From Pseudomonas sp. Leaf48 (GTDB lineage Bacteria; Pseudomonadota; Gammaproteobacteria; Pseudomonadales; Pseudomonadaceae): 64,000 nt of DNA. The stretch spans positions 85,757 to 149,756 of the forward strand of contig NZ_LMLH01000028.1 of assembly GCF_001421885.1 (NCBI RefSeq). Direction: 5' to 3'. The notes under the pieces are model-generated. The model had not been told where the DNA came from, searched no databases, and was given only the letters and a program-made list of their open reading frames with translations. Below are positions 10,549 to 21,856 of the stretch, in pieces (positions within the stretch are counted from its first letter, which is position 1; each line of letters begins with the position of its first letter). The position numbers were made by a program, and so were the translations under genes.

Positions 10549-11721
10549 ATGAACAGCTGTTTCAAGGCATGGCGTCACAGCCTGGCCTGGACCCTGCCGG
10601 TGGTGGCCCTGCTCGCAGGTTGCACCGGTGGTGAAAACAAACAACCCAAGACCCACGCCCTGGCCACTTACTCCAGTGCCACGTGGGAGGCGTTGCCGGC
10701 GGTGTCCGACACTGATCTGGTCGCCGGTTTCGGCTCGTGGCGCAGCGCCTGCACCCGACTCAAGGCCGATCCGGTCTGGGGTGGCACCTGCGCAGCGGCC
10801 GCCAATGTGCCGCAGACCGCCAGCGACATTCGCGGTTTTCTCAAGCAGAACCTGGACGTCTACGGCCTGCGCGCCGCCAATGACAACCCCAACGGCCTGA
10901 TCACCGGTTACTACGAGCCGGTCTATCCCGGCAGCCTGACTCAGACCAGCGTGGCGAATGTGCCGGTGTATGGCGTGCCCGAGGACATGATCATTGTCGC
11001 CCTGGACAGCATTTATCCCGAGCTCAAAGGCAAACGCCTGCGCGGTCGACTCGAGGGTCGCGTACTCAAGCCCTACGACGACTCGGCGACTATTGAAAGC
11101 AAGGGGGTCAAGGCGCCGGTCGTGGCCTGGCTGACCGACCCGATGAACCTGCAGTTCCTGCAGATCCAGGGTTCGGGCCGTATCCAGCTCGACGACGGCC
11201 GCCAGTTGCGCATTGCCTATGCCGACCAGAACGGCCACCCCTATCGACCGATCGGCCGCTGGCTGGTGGAACAAGGCGAGCTGAAAAAAGAAGAGGTGAC
11301 AATGGGCGCGATCAGCACCTGGGCCAAAGCCAATCCGTCGCGTATCCCGCAACTGCTCGCCAGCAACCCAAGCTATGTGTTCTTCACCCGCAACCCGGAC
11401 AGCAACGAAGGCCCGCGCGGCTCACTGAACGTGCCGCTGACCGCAGGCTATAGCGCGGCGGTGGATCGCAAGGTGATTCCGTTGGGCAGCCTGTTGTGGT
11501 TATCCACCACCAAACCAGACGGCACGGCACTGGTACGTCCGGTAGCGGCGCAAGACACCGGTGGCGCGATTGCCGGTGAAGTACGCGCGGACCTGTTCTG
11601 GGGCACCGGCGAAGCAGCCGGACAGCTGGCCGGGGACATGAAGCAGCAGGGGCAAATCTGGATGTTGTGGCCCAAGGGGGCGACGTTGCCGCAAGTTCCT
11701 CAAGTGGCTGACAAACCTTAA
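10549..11721 (+). CDS. mltA: Membrane-bound lytic murein transglycosylase A
   Basis: 390 residues. Lipobox LLAGC near residue 25 anchors it to the outer membrane, where MltA cleaves the glycan strands of peptidoglycan to 1,6-anhydro products. Seen: GYYEPVYPGS, the IQGSGRIQLDDG block of the double-psi barrel, and the C-terminal 3D domain ending in DTGGAIAGEVRADLFWG with its catalytic aspartates. Start set at the ATG at 10549, which has AAAGGA at the right distance; an upstream TTG at 10501 is in frame but lacks a binding site. Confidence 0.93.
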   Translation: MNSCFKAWRHSLAWTLPVVALLAGCTGGENKQPKTHALATYSSATWEALPAVSDTDLVAGFGSWRSACTRLKADPVWGGTCAAAANVPQTASDIRGFLKQNLDVYGLRAANDNPNGLITGYYEPVYPGSLTQTSVANVPVYGVPEDMIIVALDSIYPELKGKRLRGRLEGRVLKPYDDSATIESKGVKAPVVAWLTDPMNLQFLQIQGSGRIQLDDGRQLRIAYADQNGHPYRPIGRWLVEQGELKKEEVTMGAISTWAKANPSRIPQLLASNPSYVFFTRNPDSNEGPRGSLNVPLTAGYSAAVDRKVIPLGSLLWLSTTKPDGTALVRPVAAQDTGGAIAGEVRADLFWGTGEAAGQLAGDMKQQGQIWMLWPKGATLPQVPQVADKP

Positions 11722-11835
11722 AGCAACAGATCGCAGTCTTCGCCAGCTCCTGCATTTGCGCATCCGCCGACTCATCGCGGATGCGCCCGAACCCTGTAGG
11801 AGCTGTCGAGTGAAACGAGGCTGCGATCTTTTGAC
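11720..11835. repeat. REP-like repeat of the GTAGGAGCT...GGCTGCGATCTTTT class
   Basis: Imperfect inverted repeat: AAAGCAACAGATCGCAG...CAGCTCCTGC on the left and CTGTAGGAGCTGTCGAG...GGCTGCGATCTTTTG on the right. A second, better preserved copy is at 18696-18787. It fills the space between the convergent mltA and MAPEG genes. Confidence 0.8.
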
Positions 11836-11842
11836 CTTGGCC

Positions 11843-12226
11843 CTAAGCCGACACCACAAACAGACTCACAATCAGTCCCATCCCCACAAACCACACCAAC
11901 GATCGCAAAATCGCCCAGTCCGCCAGGTAGCAAATGATGTAAAGCAACCGACTGGTGATAAACAACACCGACAACACATTGATCGTCACCAGTTCGGCAT
12001 TGCCAGCCAGGTGCGCGACGATCACCGCCGCCGCGAACGCCGGGGTCACTTCAAAACTGTTCAGTTGCGCTGCATGCGCGCGCCGCCCCAAACCCTCCAG
12101 CGAATCCAGAAAATCCCGGGGATCATGGTTATCTCTCAGCCTGTAACCGCCACTGGCCTTGGCGACGCCCGTGCAGATATACGGCAGGAAAATTGCGATC
12201 AAAATGCACCACAGAGCAACCGTCAT
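11843..12226 (-). CDS. MAPEG family membrane protein
   Basis: 127 residues with four hydrophobic segments, the size and layout of MAPEG proteins (membrane-associated proteins in eicosanoid and glutathione metabolism). The conserved-looking NSFEVTPAFAAAVIVAH block and R-rich loop before it fit the bacterial branch. GAAAGGA precedes the ATG. Substrate is unknown; glutathione-linked detoxification is a family-level guess only. Confidence 0.82.
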   Translation of the reverse strand: MTVALWCILIAIFLPYICTGVAKASGGYRLRDNHDPRDFLDSLEGLGRRAHAAQLNSFEVTPAFAAAVIVAHLAGNAELVTINVLSVLFITSRLLYIICYLADWAILRSLVWFVGMGLIVSLFVVSA

Positions 12227-12276
12227 AACGCCGTCCTTTCTTCAAGTTATGGAAAATCGAGTTCATCAAAGGGCGA

Positions 12277-13110
12277 TCAAAACTTCATCACCAATATGCC
12301 GATCAATACCAGCCCACAGGCCAGCAGCCTGGGCCTGCCAAATGGCTCTTTCAGGTAACGCATACCAAACAGAACCACCAGAATCACACTGATCTCGCGC
12401 AGCGCCGCCGCTTCGGCAACCGAGCCCAGTTGCATCGCCCAAAGCACCAGAGCGTAGCTGAACAACACGCAAAACCCGACGGCCAGGCCCAGCCGCCACT
12501 GCTCTCGCCAAAACAAGCTGAACGCTGGCCGCTTGCGCACCAGCGCCAATAACGGAAACGGCCAGGCGCTGAGCAAGGTAACCCAGACCAGGTAATCCAG
12601 CGGATGAGACCAGCGCCGCAATGCCTGCCCGTCGATGTAGGTGTAGCAACCGATGCACAGCCCGATCAGTGCCACCACCGGCAGCATCGACCAGGGCAGA
12701 CGCGCACCGCCACCCCCCTGCCAGAGCAGGCAGAGCATGCCGAACGGGATCAACAGGATTCCGAAGATCTGCTGGTGAGACAGCACTTCCCCGGCAAAGA
12801 TCAATGTCAGCGCCAGCACCACCAGTGGCGAAAGGCCGCGCATCAACGGATAGACCAGCCCGAGGTCGCCGACCCGGTAGGCCTGGATCAACAAGTATCG
12901 ATAGAGCAACTCGAACGCCGCCGACGCCAGAATCCACGGCCATATTTGCGGCGGCGGCATTGCCACAAATGGCAGCATCAAGGCAACGAAGAGCAGCGCC
13001 ACGCTGTCCATGCAGGCCACCACCAACAGTCGCTCCGCACTGAATTTGATCAGGGTATTCCACGCTGCATGCAACAGCGCCGCCACCAACACCAAGGCCG
13101 TTGCAAACAC
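12277..13110 (-). CDS. EamA/DMT-family transporter
   Basis: 277 residues with about ten hydrophobic segments in two repeated halves, the DMT-superfamily layout (EamA). Substrate is unknown. Start choice: the frame opens at an ATG at 13128 that has no binding site, but the first codons themselves contain AAGGAG followed six bases later by GTG at 13110, so I take GTG as the true start. A second open frame of equal length in the next reading frame is a shadow. The gene is divergent from an MFS transporter gene 200 bp away. Confidence 0.85.
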   Translation of the reverse strand: MFATALVLVAALLHAAWNTLIKFSAERLLVVACMDSVALLFVALMLPFVAMPPPQIWPWILASAAFELLYRYLLIQAYRVGDLGLVYPLMRGLSPLVVLALTLIFAGEVLSHQQIFGILLIPFGMLCLLWQGGGGARLPWSMLPVVALIGLCIGCYTYIDGQALRRWSHPLDYLVWVTLLSAWPFPLLALVRKRPAFSLFWREQWRLGLAVGFCVLFSYALVLWAMQLGSVAEAAALREISVILVVLFGMRYLKEPFGRPRLLACGLVLIGILVMKF

Positions 13111-13311
13111 GGCACACTCCTTATTCATGCCAGGCGGAGAATTGATTCGCCATATTTCAGCAGCTGTTTATACTGCATCCGACCGCGCCGCACTCAGTTG
13201 CACAACGACTAATTCCAATAAAAATCCTGCCCTGCCCGCTCTCGTGGAGAACGGTCATCGGCCTGCGTATGCCTGATCACAGCGTCAAGACTACTGACAG
13301 AGACCTTGCGC

Positions 13312-14481
13312 ATGCCACTCGCTTTGCTTGCCCTCGCTGTTGCCGCCTTCGGCATCGGCACCACCGAGTTCGTCATCATGGGCCTGCTGCCTGACGTCGC
13401 CCGCGACCTCAGCGTGAGCATTCCTGATGCCGGCCTGCTGATTACCGGCTATGCCCTGGGCGTGGTGTTCGGTGCACCGATCCTCGCAGTGGGTACCGCC
13501 AACATGCCGCGCAAGGCCACGCTGCTGGGTATGACGCTGATGTTCATCCTCGGCAACGTGCTCTGCGCTTTGGCGCCGAACTACGCCACGTTGATGGCCG
13601 CGCGAGTGATTACCGCGCTGTGTCACGGGGCATTCTTCGGCATTGGCTCGGTGGTTGCGGCCGGCCTGGTGGCACCGAACAAGCGGGCCCAGGCGATTGC
13701 CCTGATGTTTACCGGCCTGACCCTGGCCAACGTGCTGGGTGTTCCATTGGGCACGGCGCTCGGCCAATACGCCGGCTGGCGCTCGACGTTTTGGGCGGTC
13801 TCGGTGATTGGTGTGTTGGCGGCCATCGCGCAGTGGGTCTGGCTGCCCAGGGACATCCCCATGGACAAGGCCAATCTTGCCAGCGAATTCAAAGTATTGG
13901 GCAAGCTCAATGTGCTACTGGCGCTGGGCATGAGCGTGCTCGCCTCCACCAGCCTGTTCAGCGTGTTCACTTACATTGCACCTATCCTGCAGGACATCAC
14001 CGGTGTCAGCCCCCACGGCGTGACGATCATGCTGCTGTTGTTCGGTGTCGGCCTGACCGCCGGCAGCATGCTCGGCGGCCGATTGGCGGACAGCCGCCTG
14101 TTGCCTTCGCTGGTGGGCATGGCGCTGGCGGTACTGGTGGTATTGGGCGCATTCAGCCAGACCAGTCGCTCAGTCATTCCGGCCGCGATCACGCTGGTGC
14201 TGTGGGGGACTTTCGCTTTCGCGCTGTGCCCGATCCTGCAACTGCTGATCATCGATCAGGCCCATGAAGCACCGAACCTGGGTTCGACCCTGAACCAGAG
14301 CGCTTTCAATCTCGGAAATGCCGCCGGTGCCTGGATTGGCGGTCTGGTGGTGGCCAGTGGTGCAGACCTGGCCGACCTGCCCTGGACGGGTGCGCTGGTC
14401 AGCGGATTGACGGTGCTCACCGCGCTGTATTTTATCTACCTGCAACGGCGCGATGCCGCTGAGGTGAGCGTGCCAAGCTGA
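13312..14481 (+). CDS. MFS transporter, AraJ-like drug/sugar efflux branch
   Basis: 389 residues and 12 hydrophobic segments. The N-terminus (AVAAFGIGTTEFVIMGLLPDVA) and the GYALGVVFGAPIL segment are hallmarks of the DHA1 subgroup that holds AraJ and YdhP-type exporters. Start at the ATG at 13312, eight bases after ACAGAGA; an in-frame TTG lies two codons earlier. Substrate cannot be read from sequence. It ends exactly one base before the convergent FNT-family gene ends. Confidence 0.9.
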   Translation: MPLALLALAVAAFGIGTTEFVIMGLLPDVARDLSVSIPDAGLLITGYALGVVFGAPILAVGTANMPRKATLLGMTLMFILGNVLCALAPNYATLMAARVITALCHGAFFGIGSVVAAGLVAPNKRAQAIALMFTGLTLANVLGVPLGTALGQYAGWRSTFWAVSVIGVLAAIAQWVWLPRDIPMDKANLASEFKVLGKLNVLLALGMSVLASTSLFSVFTYIAPILQDITGVSPHGVTIMLLLFGVGLTAGSMLGGRLADSRLLPSLVGMALAVLVVLGAFSQTSRSVIPAAITLVLWGTFAFALCPILQLLIIDQAHEAPNLGSTLNQSAFNLGNAAGAWIGGLVVASGADLADLPWTGALVSGLTVLTALYFIYLQRRDAAEVSVPS

Positions 14482-15366
14482 TCATTTTTTGATCTTCTGT
14501 GAATCGGGTCCAGCCTGAGCCGCTGCGCTTTTTGGCGGCCCGCTCTCGCTGCGAATCTGCGCATGGCTGATCAACGCAAAGATAAAACTGCCACCGATGA
14601 TGTTCCCTGCCAGCGTCGGCCCGGCGAACACCAGCCAGAAATCACTCCACGGCAACTCGCCGGCAAATACCAGATAGGAAACTTCCAGCGAACCGACCAC
14701 GATGTGGGTGAAATCCCCCAGCGCCATGAGGTAGGTGATGAGGATGATGATCCACATCTTGGCGCTCTCCATGGACGGGATCATCCAGACCATGGTGGCG
14801 ATCATCCATCCGGAAATGATGCCCTTGGCGAACATTTGGCTGACGTCGTTTTCCATGACCTTGCGGCCGATGTCGAGGAAGGCCACGTCGGTCTTGCTGT
14901 CGAAAATCGGCAGTTCCAGCATCACATAGGCCACCAGCAAGGTGCCACAGAGGTTGCCGACCAGCACCACCGTCCACAGCCGCAGCAGACGGCCGAAATT
15001 ACCCAGCGTGGGCTTGGTCATCACCGGGAGTACTGCTGTCAGGGTGTTTTCGGTGAACAATTGCTGGCGGCCCAGGATCACCGCGAGAAATCCGGCGCAA
15101 TAACCGAAACTCGCAATCACCTTGAACCCCTCGTCGTCCGGCAGACGCGAATTGAGCAGCCCCATGGCCATCAACGACAGGCCCATGGTCAACCCCGCCG
15201 CCAGCGCCGACCACCACAGCGCGGCGATGCTGCGCTCCAGTTCCTGATCACCCTGGGCGCGGATGATTTCATGCAACACCGCCGCGCGGGGTGGCTGGTT
15301 CTTTTCGACTTCGTGCTCTTCCTTGGCCGAAAGGTTCGGGGTCTTGCCGTCTTGTGCCGAATTCAT
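14482..15366 (-). CDS. Formate/nitrite transporter family protein (YfdC-like)
   Basis: 294 residues: a charged cytoplasmic N-terminus (1-45), six membrane helices (about 48-275) and a polar tail. Signature parts of the FNT channel fold are visible (FTENTLTAVLPV, LGDFTHIVVGS, AGNIIGGSF). The long charged N-terminus and overall sequence are closest to the YfdC subgroup, whose substrate is not established. The stop abuts the stop of the convergent MFS gene, with no space for a terminator between them. Confidence 0.87.
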   Translation of the reverse strand: MNSAQDGKTPNLSAKEEHEVEKNQPPRAAVLHEIIRAQGDQELERSIAALWWSALAAGLTMGLSLMAMGLLNSRLPDDEGFKVIASFGYCAGFLAVILGRQQLFTENTLTAVLPVMTKPTLGNFGRLLRLWTVVLVGNLCGTLLVAYVMLELPIFDSKTDVAFLDIGRKVMENDVSQMFAKGIISGWMIATMVWMIPSMESAKMWIIILITYLMALGDFTHIVVGSLEVSYLVFAGELPWSDFWLVFAGPTLAGNIIGGSFIFALISHAQIRSESGPPKSAAAQAGPDSQKIKK

Positions 15367-15458
15367 GGGGTGCGCAACCGGTGGCGGGCTATTTAGCTAC
15401 GACACGCAGGGTTCACGGCTGTTCAGTACCCAGAAAAATCTTCGGCGAAAACACCACC

Positions 15459-15525
15459 GCTTTCGCGAGCAAGCCCGCTCCCGCAGGTATCGCGCCACCA
15501 TGTGGGAGCGGGCTTGCTCGCGAAG
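15459..15525. repeat. Paired REP palindrome
   Basis: Inverted units GCTTTCGCGAGCAAGCCCGC and GCGGGCTTGCTCGCGAAG, 14 bp apart, between the thioesterase end and the FNT-family start. Confidence 0.9.
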
Positions 15526-15540
15526 AGAGCGCCGCCACTG

Positions 15541-15945
15541 TCACTGATTGGCGTCATCATCCTGGAACTGGTCCTTGACGTACTTGATCTCGGTCCGCCC
15601 GTGCGGTGCCGGCAAGCCGTCTTCACCGAGGTTGACGAAGACCATCTTCTCGACCGTGAGGATGCTTTTGCGAGTGATCTTGTTGCGCACTTCGCACGTC
15701 AGGGTGATCGAGGTGCGACCGAACTCGGTGGCAGTGATGCCCAACTCGATAATGTCGCCCTGGCGCGAGGCGCTGACGAAATTGATTTCGGAAATGTACT
15801 TGGTCACCACACGCTGGTTGCCCAACTGAACGATGGCGTAGATCGCCGCCTCCTCGTCGATCCAGCGCAACAGGCTGCCACCGAACAGCGTTCCGTTCGG
15901 GTTGAGATCTTCGGGTTTAACCCATTTGCGGGTGTGGAAATTCAT
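15541..15945 (-). CDS. Acyl-CoA thioesterase, YciA-like hotdog fold
   Basis: 134 residues. The hotdog helix segment NPNGTLFGGSLLRWIDEEAA carries the catalytic aspartate region seen in YciA/Acot-type thioesterases, followed by the TEFGRTSITLTCEVRN strand. Probably hydrolyses short- or medium-chain acyl-CoA in the cytoplasm. Start at the ATG at 15945, preceded by CAGGAGT; the frame to 16080 is an extension without a binding site. Confidence 0.87.
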   Translation of the reverse strand: MNFHTRKWVKPEDLNPNGTLFGGSLLRWIDEEAAIYAIVQLGNQRVVTKYISEINFVSASRQGDIIELGITATEFGRTSITLTCEVRNKITRKSILTVEKMVFVNLGEDGLPAPHGRTEIKYVKDQFQDDDANQ

Positions 15946-16065
15946 ATTCACTCCTGAACGTCTTGCCGAATGATGGTGACCATCATGGCAGAGCCCGACC
16001 CAGAGCTCTATTTGGCTTCGACTATGGTCTCGATTACCGTTCGGACATTGACCAACAGAAACGCT

Positions 16066-17679
<1,614 letters not shown>

Positions 17680-17701
17680 TCGGTTCTGCTGCCTGCTCTC
17701 C

Positions 17702-17795
17702 CTGTGGGAGCGGGCTTGCTCGCGAAAGCGATGTATCAGGCGACATTGATGTTGGATGTGCTGACGCATTCGCGAGCAAGCTCGCCCCCACACAG
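17702..17795. repeat. Paired REP palindrome
   Basis: Units CTGTGGGAGCGGGCTTGCTC and CGCGAGCAAGCTCGCCCCCA in inverted orientation, about 35 bp apart, between ahcY and metF. Its stem may reduce read-through so that metF is expressed less than ahcY. Confidence 0.9.
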
Positions 17796-17839
17796 GATGT
17801 GCAAGCCCCCCAGGCTTACGTGTTTCCAAGGATATGACC

Positions 17840-18685
17840 ATGTCCCAAGATCGTCGCTACAGCTTCGAGTTCTTCCCTACGAAGACCGACGCTGGGCATG
17901 AAAAGCTGATCGCCACTGCTCGTCAGCTGGCCACGTATAACCCCGATTTCTTCTCCTGCACCTACGGCGCGGGTGGTTCGACTCGCGATCGCACGCTCAA
18001 CACCGTGCTGCAGCTCGAAAGCGAAGTAAAAGTCCCGGCCGCCCCGCATCTGTCGTGCGTGGGCGATAGCAAGGACGACTTGCGCGGCCTGCTGAGCCAG
18101 TACCAGTCCGCCGGCATCAAGCGCATCGTAGCGCTGCGCGGTGACCTGCCTTCGGGCATGGGCATGGCCAGCGGCGAAATGCGCCACGCCAATGACCTGG
18201 TTGAATTCATTCGTGAAGAGACCGGCGACCATTTCCACATCGAAGTCGCGGCGTACCCGGAAATGCATCCGCAAGCGCGCAACTTCGAAGACGATCTCGC
18301 CAATTTCGTGCGCAAGGCCAACGCCGGCGCCGACAGTGCGATCACCCAGTACTTCTTCAACGCCGACAGCTACTTCTACTTCGTCGAGCGCGTTCGGGCG
18401 TTGGGTGTGAACATTCCGATCGTGCCGGGCATCATGCCGATCACCAACTACAGCAAGCTGGCGCGCTTCTCCGATGCCTGCGGTGCGGAAATTCCGCGCT
18501 GGATCCGCAAGCAACTGGAAGCCTACGGCGATGATGCCCAGAGCATTCAGAACTTCGGCGAGCAGGTCATCACCCAGATGTGCGAACGCCTGCTCGAGGG
18601 CGGCGCTCCGGGGCTGCACTTCTACACGCTCAATCAGGCTGAAGCGAGCCTGGCAGTGTGGAATAACCTGAAGCTGCCGCGCTAA
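17840..18685 (+). CDS. metF: Methylenetetrahydrofolate reductase
   Basis: 281 residues, FAD-dependent beta/alpha barrel. Reduces 5,10-methylene-THF to 5-methyl-THF for methionine synthesis. FEFFPTK (catalytic Glu near the start), TYGAGGSTRDRT, HLSCVG, RGDLP and PGIMPI are all present. Of two in-frame ATGs the second (17840) has AAGGA at a normal distance, while the first (17834) is only a base away from it, so the second is the start. Lies downstream of ahcY and possibly under the same riboswitch. Confidence 0.96.
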   Translation: MSQDRRYSFEFFPTKTDAGHEKLIATARQLATYNPDFFSCTYGAGGSTRDRTLNTVLQLESEVKVPAAPHLSCVGDSKDDLRGLLSQYQSAGIKRIVALRGDLPSGMGMASGEMRHANDLVEFIREETGDHFHIEVAAYPEMHPQARNFEDDLANFVRKANAGADSAITQYFFNADSYFYFVERVRALGVNIPIVPGIMPITNYSKLARFSDACGAEIPRWIRKQLEAYGDDAQSIQNFGEQVITQMCERLLEGGAPGLHFYTLNQAEASLAVWNNLKLPR

Positions 18686-18695
18686 AAGTCGTTAA

Positions 18696-18787
18696 AGCAA
18701 GATCAAAAGATCGCCGCCTTCGGTAGCTCCTACAGAGAAATGTGTATTCCCTGTAGGAGCTACCGCAGGCTGCGATCTTTTGCTTTA
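18696..18787. repeat. REP-like repeat, GTAGGAGCTACCGCAGGCTGCGATC class
   Basis: Long inverted repeat: AAAGCAAGATCAAAAGATCG...GGTAGCTCCTACA on the left, TGTAGGAGCTACCGCAGGCTGCGATCTTTTGCTTT on the right (stated here in parts; 18754-18787). Same family as 11720-11835. It follows metF. Confidence 0.85.
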
Positions 18788-18878
18788 AACGCCCCCGTTA
18801 ATGTGACACAACCCTCGGAGATAGAGCTTCAGGCTGCTGTTTCTGGCTCTTTGGGGCTTCTCGTCGTAATCTCAGCCC

Positions 18879-19694
18879 ATGCCTTTGATTACGCAGTTAC
18901 TCGCCGTGCTTGTCTTCACTTGCCTGAGCTTTGCCGCCCGGGGCGAGAAGCTGCGCATTGTCACGGAACCGTGGGCACCCTACGTCTACGAGCAAGACGG
19001 CAAAGCAATGGGGCTGGACTACGAAACCACGGCTATTGTCTTCAAGCGCCTGGGCATTGAAGTGCAATGGCAATTTCTGCCGTGGAAGCGTTGCCTGTCG
19101 ATGCTTGAGTCGGGCCTGGCAGATGGTGCACTGGACATTTTCCACAGCAAGGAGCGCGACGCGACCTTGCTGTACCCCGCAGAACCACTCTCTGAAGTGC
19201 GGTTCGTAATGTTCTACGCCAATGACCGCCCCTACCCGTTTCGCACTCTGGACGAACTGCGCGGCCTGACCATCGGCACATCACCCGGCTACCTGTACAG
19301 CAAGGATTTCAGCGACTCCACGCTGTTCACCCGTGAACCGGCACCGAGTCATGAAGCCAACTTCGGCAAACTGCTGCGCGGGCGGATCGACCTGCTGATT
19401 ACTGACCGCCGGGTAGGCCAGCATATGCTCGATGAGTTGAAAATCCGCGACAAAATCACCGAAAACCCGGTCGTGATCAGTCAGCAGAGCCAGTTCCTCG
19501 CCGTGCGGCGTAACGCCGGCATGGATTTGCTGGTGCAGCGTTTCGGCGCCGAACTCAAACGTTTCAAGCTCGAGCCGGGCTACGCTGAATTGAGTTCGCG
19601 CTACGGCGCAGAACCGGCGGCCAGCGTGCCGAGCGAAAAGGTAACGGCAGCTACGGAAAAAACCGTTGAGCAGCAGGAAAGCAGCGCGCAGTGA
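18879..19694 (+). CDS. Periplasmic solute-binding protein, family 3
   Basis: 271 residues. Signal peptide to about residue 22, then the family 3 pattern: EPWAPYVYEQDGKAMGLDYE at the start of the mature protein, GALDIFHSKERDATLLYP, GLTIGTSPGYLYS, and LLITDRR. Such proteins bind amino acids or similar polar ligands; no ABC permease or ATPase genes lie beside it, so it may be an orphan receptor or share a transporter. The last 25 residues are a polar, Glu/Thr-rich tail. No clear ribosome-binding site precedes the ATG. Confidence 0.85.
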   Translation: MPLITQLLAVLVFTCLSFAARGEKLRIVTEPWAPYVYEQDGKAMGLDYETTAIVFKRLGIEVQWQFLPWKRCLSMLESGLADGALDIFHSKERDATLLYPAEPLSEVRFVMFYANDRPYPFRTLDELRGLTIGTSPGYLYSKDFSDSTLFTREPAPSHEANFGKLLRGRIDLLITDRRVGQHMLDELKIRDKITENPVVISQQSQFLAVRRNAGMDLLVQRFGAELKRFKLEPGYAELSSRYGAEPAASVPSEKVTAATEKTVEQQESSAQ

Positions 19695-19916
19695 TTGCTC
19701 TGTTATACTCCGTCCTTCCCGCCAGGCTCACGCCCGGACGCTCGGACTCGTTCAAGGCATCTCAAACCCGCTACTGCGCAGCTTTCAGCCCGCGCGAGCG
19801 CTTGCAGATGAGCCTTCGAGGCCCAGCAGGACCGGACGGGATTGCGTCTCCTTAAACGCGATTCGCGCCAGGCAAGACTCCCATTGGGCCAAGCCCTAAC
19901 TAGAACAGGATTACTC

Positions 19917-21791
19917 ATGTCCTTTGCTTCCCTCGGTCTCTCCGAGGCTTTAGTCCGCGCCATCGAGGCAGCGGGCTATACCGAGCCTACTCCGGTGCAA
20001 CAGCGGGCCATTCCCGCCGTGTTGCAAGGTCGCGACCTTATGGTTGCGGCACAGACAGGTACTGGTAAAACCGGCGGCTTCGCCCTTCCGATCCTGGAGC
20101 GGTTGTTCCCAAACGGTCACCCGGACAAATCCCAGCGTCACGGCCCGCGCCAACCGCGCGTACTGGTCCTGACCCCGACTCGCGAACTCGCGGCCCAGGT
20201 GCATGAAAGCTTCAAGGTCTATGCCCGTGACCTGAAGTTCGTCAGCGCCTGCATCTTCGGCGGCGTCGGCATGAACCCGCAGGTTCAGGCCATGTCCCGT
20301 GGTGTTGACGTGCTGGTGGCCTGCCCTGGCCGTCTGCTCGACCTGGCCGGTCAAGGCAGCGTCGACCTGTCCCACGTGGAAATCCTCGTGCTGGACGAAG
20401 CCGACCGCATGCTCGACATGGGCTTCGTCCATGACGTGAAAAAGGTTCTGGCCCGTCTGCCGGCCAAACGGCAGAACCTGCTGTTTTCGGCGACCTTCTC
20501 CAAGGACATCACCGACCTCGCCGGCAAGCTGCTGCACAACCCGGAACGCATCGAAGTCACGCCGCCGAACACCACGGTCGAGCGTATCGAGCAGCGCGTA
20601 TTCCGCCTGCCGGCCAGCCACAAGCGTTCCCTGCTGGCGCACCTGATTACCGCTGGCGCCTGGGAACAGGTACTGGTCTTCACCCGCACCAAACACGGCG
20701 CCAACCGCCTGGCCGAGTACCTGGACAAACACGGCCTGAGCGCCGTTGCGATCCACGGCAACAAGAGCCAGAACGCGCGCACCAAAGCCCTGGCCGACTT
20801 CAAGGCCGGTACCGTGCGCATCCTGGTTGCCACCGACATCGCCGCGCGCGGCCTGGACATCGACCAGTTGCCACACGTGGTCAACTTCGAACTGCCTAAC
20901 GTTGACGAAGACTACGTACACCGCATTGGTCGTACCGGTCGTGCCGGCCGTTCGGGCGAGGCCATCTCTCTGGTAGCGCCAGACGAAGAGAAACTGCTGA
21001 AAAGCATCGAACGCATGACCAAGCAGAAGATCGCCGACGGCGACCTGATGGGCTTCGATGCCAGCGCCGTGGAAGCCGAGAAACCGGAAGCACGCGAGCG
21101 TCCGGACATGCGTAACCCCCGCAATCCACGTGGCCCGCGCGGCGACGGCCCGAACGGCGGTGGCGGCGGTGGTGGTCGCAAGGACAAAGGCAAAGACAAG
21201 GGCAAGGAAAAACCTGCCGCCTCCGGTCGCGGCGAGCGCCCGGCCCGCGAACAAAAACCACGTGAAGGCACCCCGGCCCGCGAACAGCGTCAGCCAAGCC
21301 AGCCGCCACGTGCCGCTGCCGACCGTGCTCCGGACGAGTTCCTGGACGACGATATCGATAACTTCGGTAACCGCGTCGACTACGTCCCGCAACAGAAACC
21401 GGCACAGGGTCGTGGCCGCCGTCCGGGTGCTCCGGCACAAGGCACAGCAGCCGGTTCGGGCGCACCACGTGGCGGCAAGCCACAAGGTCGCCAAAGCGGT
21501 CCACGCAACAGCGATGGCGCCAGCACCGGCACACCGCCAGCCAAGCGCAGCGGCCCACGCAATGGTGCGCCACGTGATGGCCAGGCCCGTCGCGAAGATT
21601 CGCGCAATCGCCGCCCGGCCCGTGACGACCAGCCGCGTTCCGAGCCAGCCGTGCAGAACCCGCGCGGTCCAGCGCCGAAGATCATGCACAAGGAGTCGAA
21701 GGCTGATCGCTTCCCGACACCTGAGCAGCTGGATCAACTGCCAAGCCGTCCTCGCGGTGAAAAACCGGCATTGCTGACCCGCAATCGCTGA
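19917..21791 (+). CDS. rhlE: DEAD-box ATP-dependent RNA helicase RhlE
   Basis: 624 residues. Helicase core about 1-380: Q motif ([11 protein letters not shown]), Walker A AQTGTGKT at 45-52, DEAD box with [15 protein letters not shown], and HRIGRTGR. The remaining ~240 residues are an unusually long basic, low-complexity tail rich in Arg, Pro, Gly and Lys ([24 protein letters not shown]), the kind that binds RNA. Start at the ATG at 19917 after AACAGGA. The roughly 200-base untranslated region before it, following a TATACT box at 19704, hints at leader-based regulation. Supports ribosome assembly or RNA decay, especially in the cold, by family knowledge. Confidence 0.94.
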   Translation: MSFASLGLSEALVRAIEAAGYTEPTPVQQRAIPAVLQGRDLMVAAQTGTGKTGGFALPILERLFPNGHPDKSQRHGPRQPRVLVLTPTRELAAQVHESFKVYARDLKFVSACIFGGVGMNPQVQAMSRGVDVLVACPGRLLDLAGQGSVDLSHVEILVLDEADRMLDMGFVHDVKKVLARLPAKRQNLLFSATFSKDITDLAGKLLHNPERIEVTPPNTTVERIEQRVFRLPASHKRSLLAHLITAGAWEQVLVFTRTKHGANRLAEYLDKHGLSAVAIHGNKSQNARTKALADFKAGTVRILVATDIAARGLDIDQLPHVVNFELPNVDEDYVHRIGRTGRAGRSGEAISLVAPDEEKLLKSIERMTKQKIADGDLMGFDASAVEAEKPEARERPDMRNPRNPRGPRGDGPNGGGGGGGRKDKGKDKGKEKPAASGRGERPAREQKPREGTPAREQRQPSQPPRAAADRAPDEFLDDDIDNFGNRVDYVPQQKPAQGRGRRPGAPAQGTAAGSGAPRGGKPQGRQSGPRNSDGASTGTPPAKRSGPRNGAPRDGQARREDSRNRRPARDDQPRSEPAVQNPRGPAPKIMHKESKADRFPTPEQLDQLPSRPRGEKPALLTRNR

Positions 21792-21805
21792 TTTGTCGCT
21801 GCAAT

Positions 21806-21842
21806 AAAAATGCCCCGTGCCGAAAGGTCCGGGGCATTTTTT
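21806..21842 (+). terminator. Rho-independent terminator of rhlE
   Basis: AAAAATGCCCCG / CGGGGCATTTTT stem with a 12-base loop, 15 bp after the rhlE stop. Confidence 0.93.
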
Positions 21843-21856
21843 ATGAGCGATACAAA

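Noticed and set aside
12266..13117. Open frame of equal length overlapping the EamA transporter in another frame
   Set aside because: Only the frame ending at 12277 has regular hydrophobic segments; the other is Arg/Gly-rich noise.
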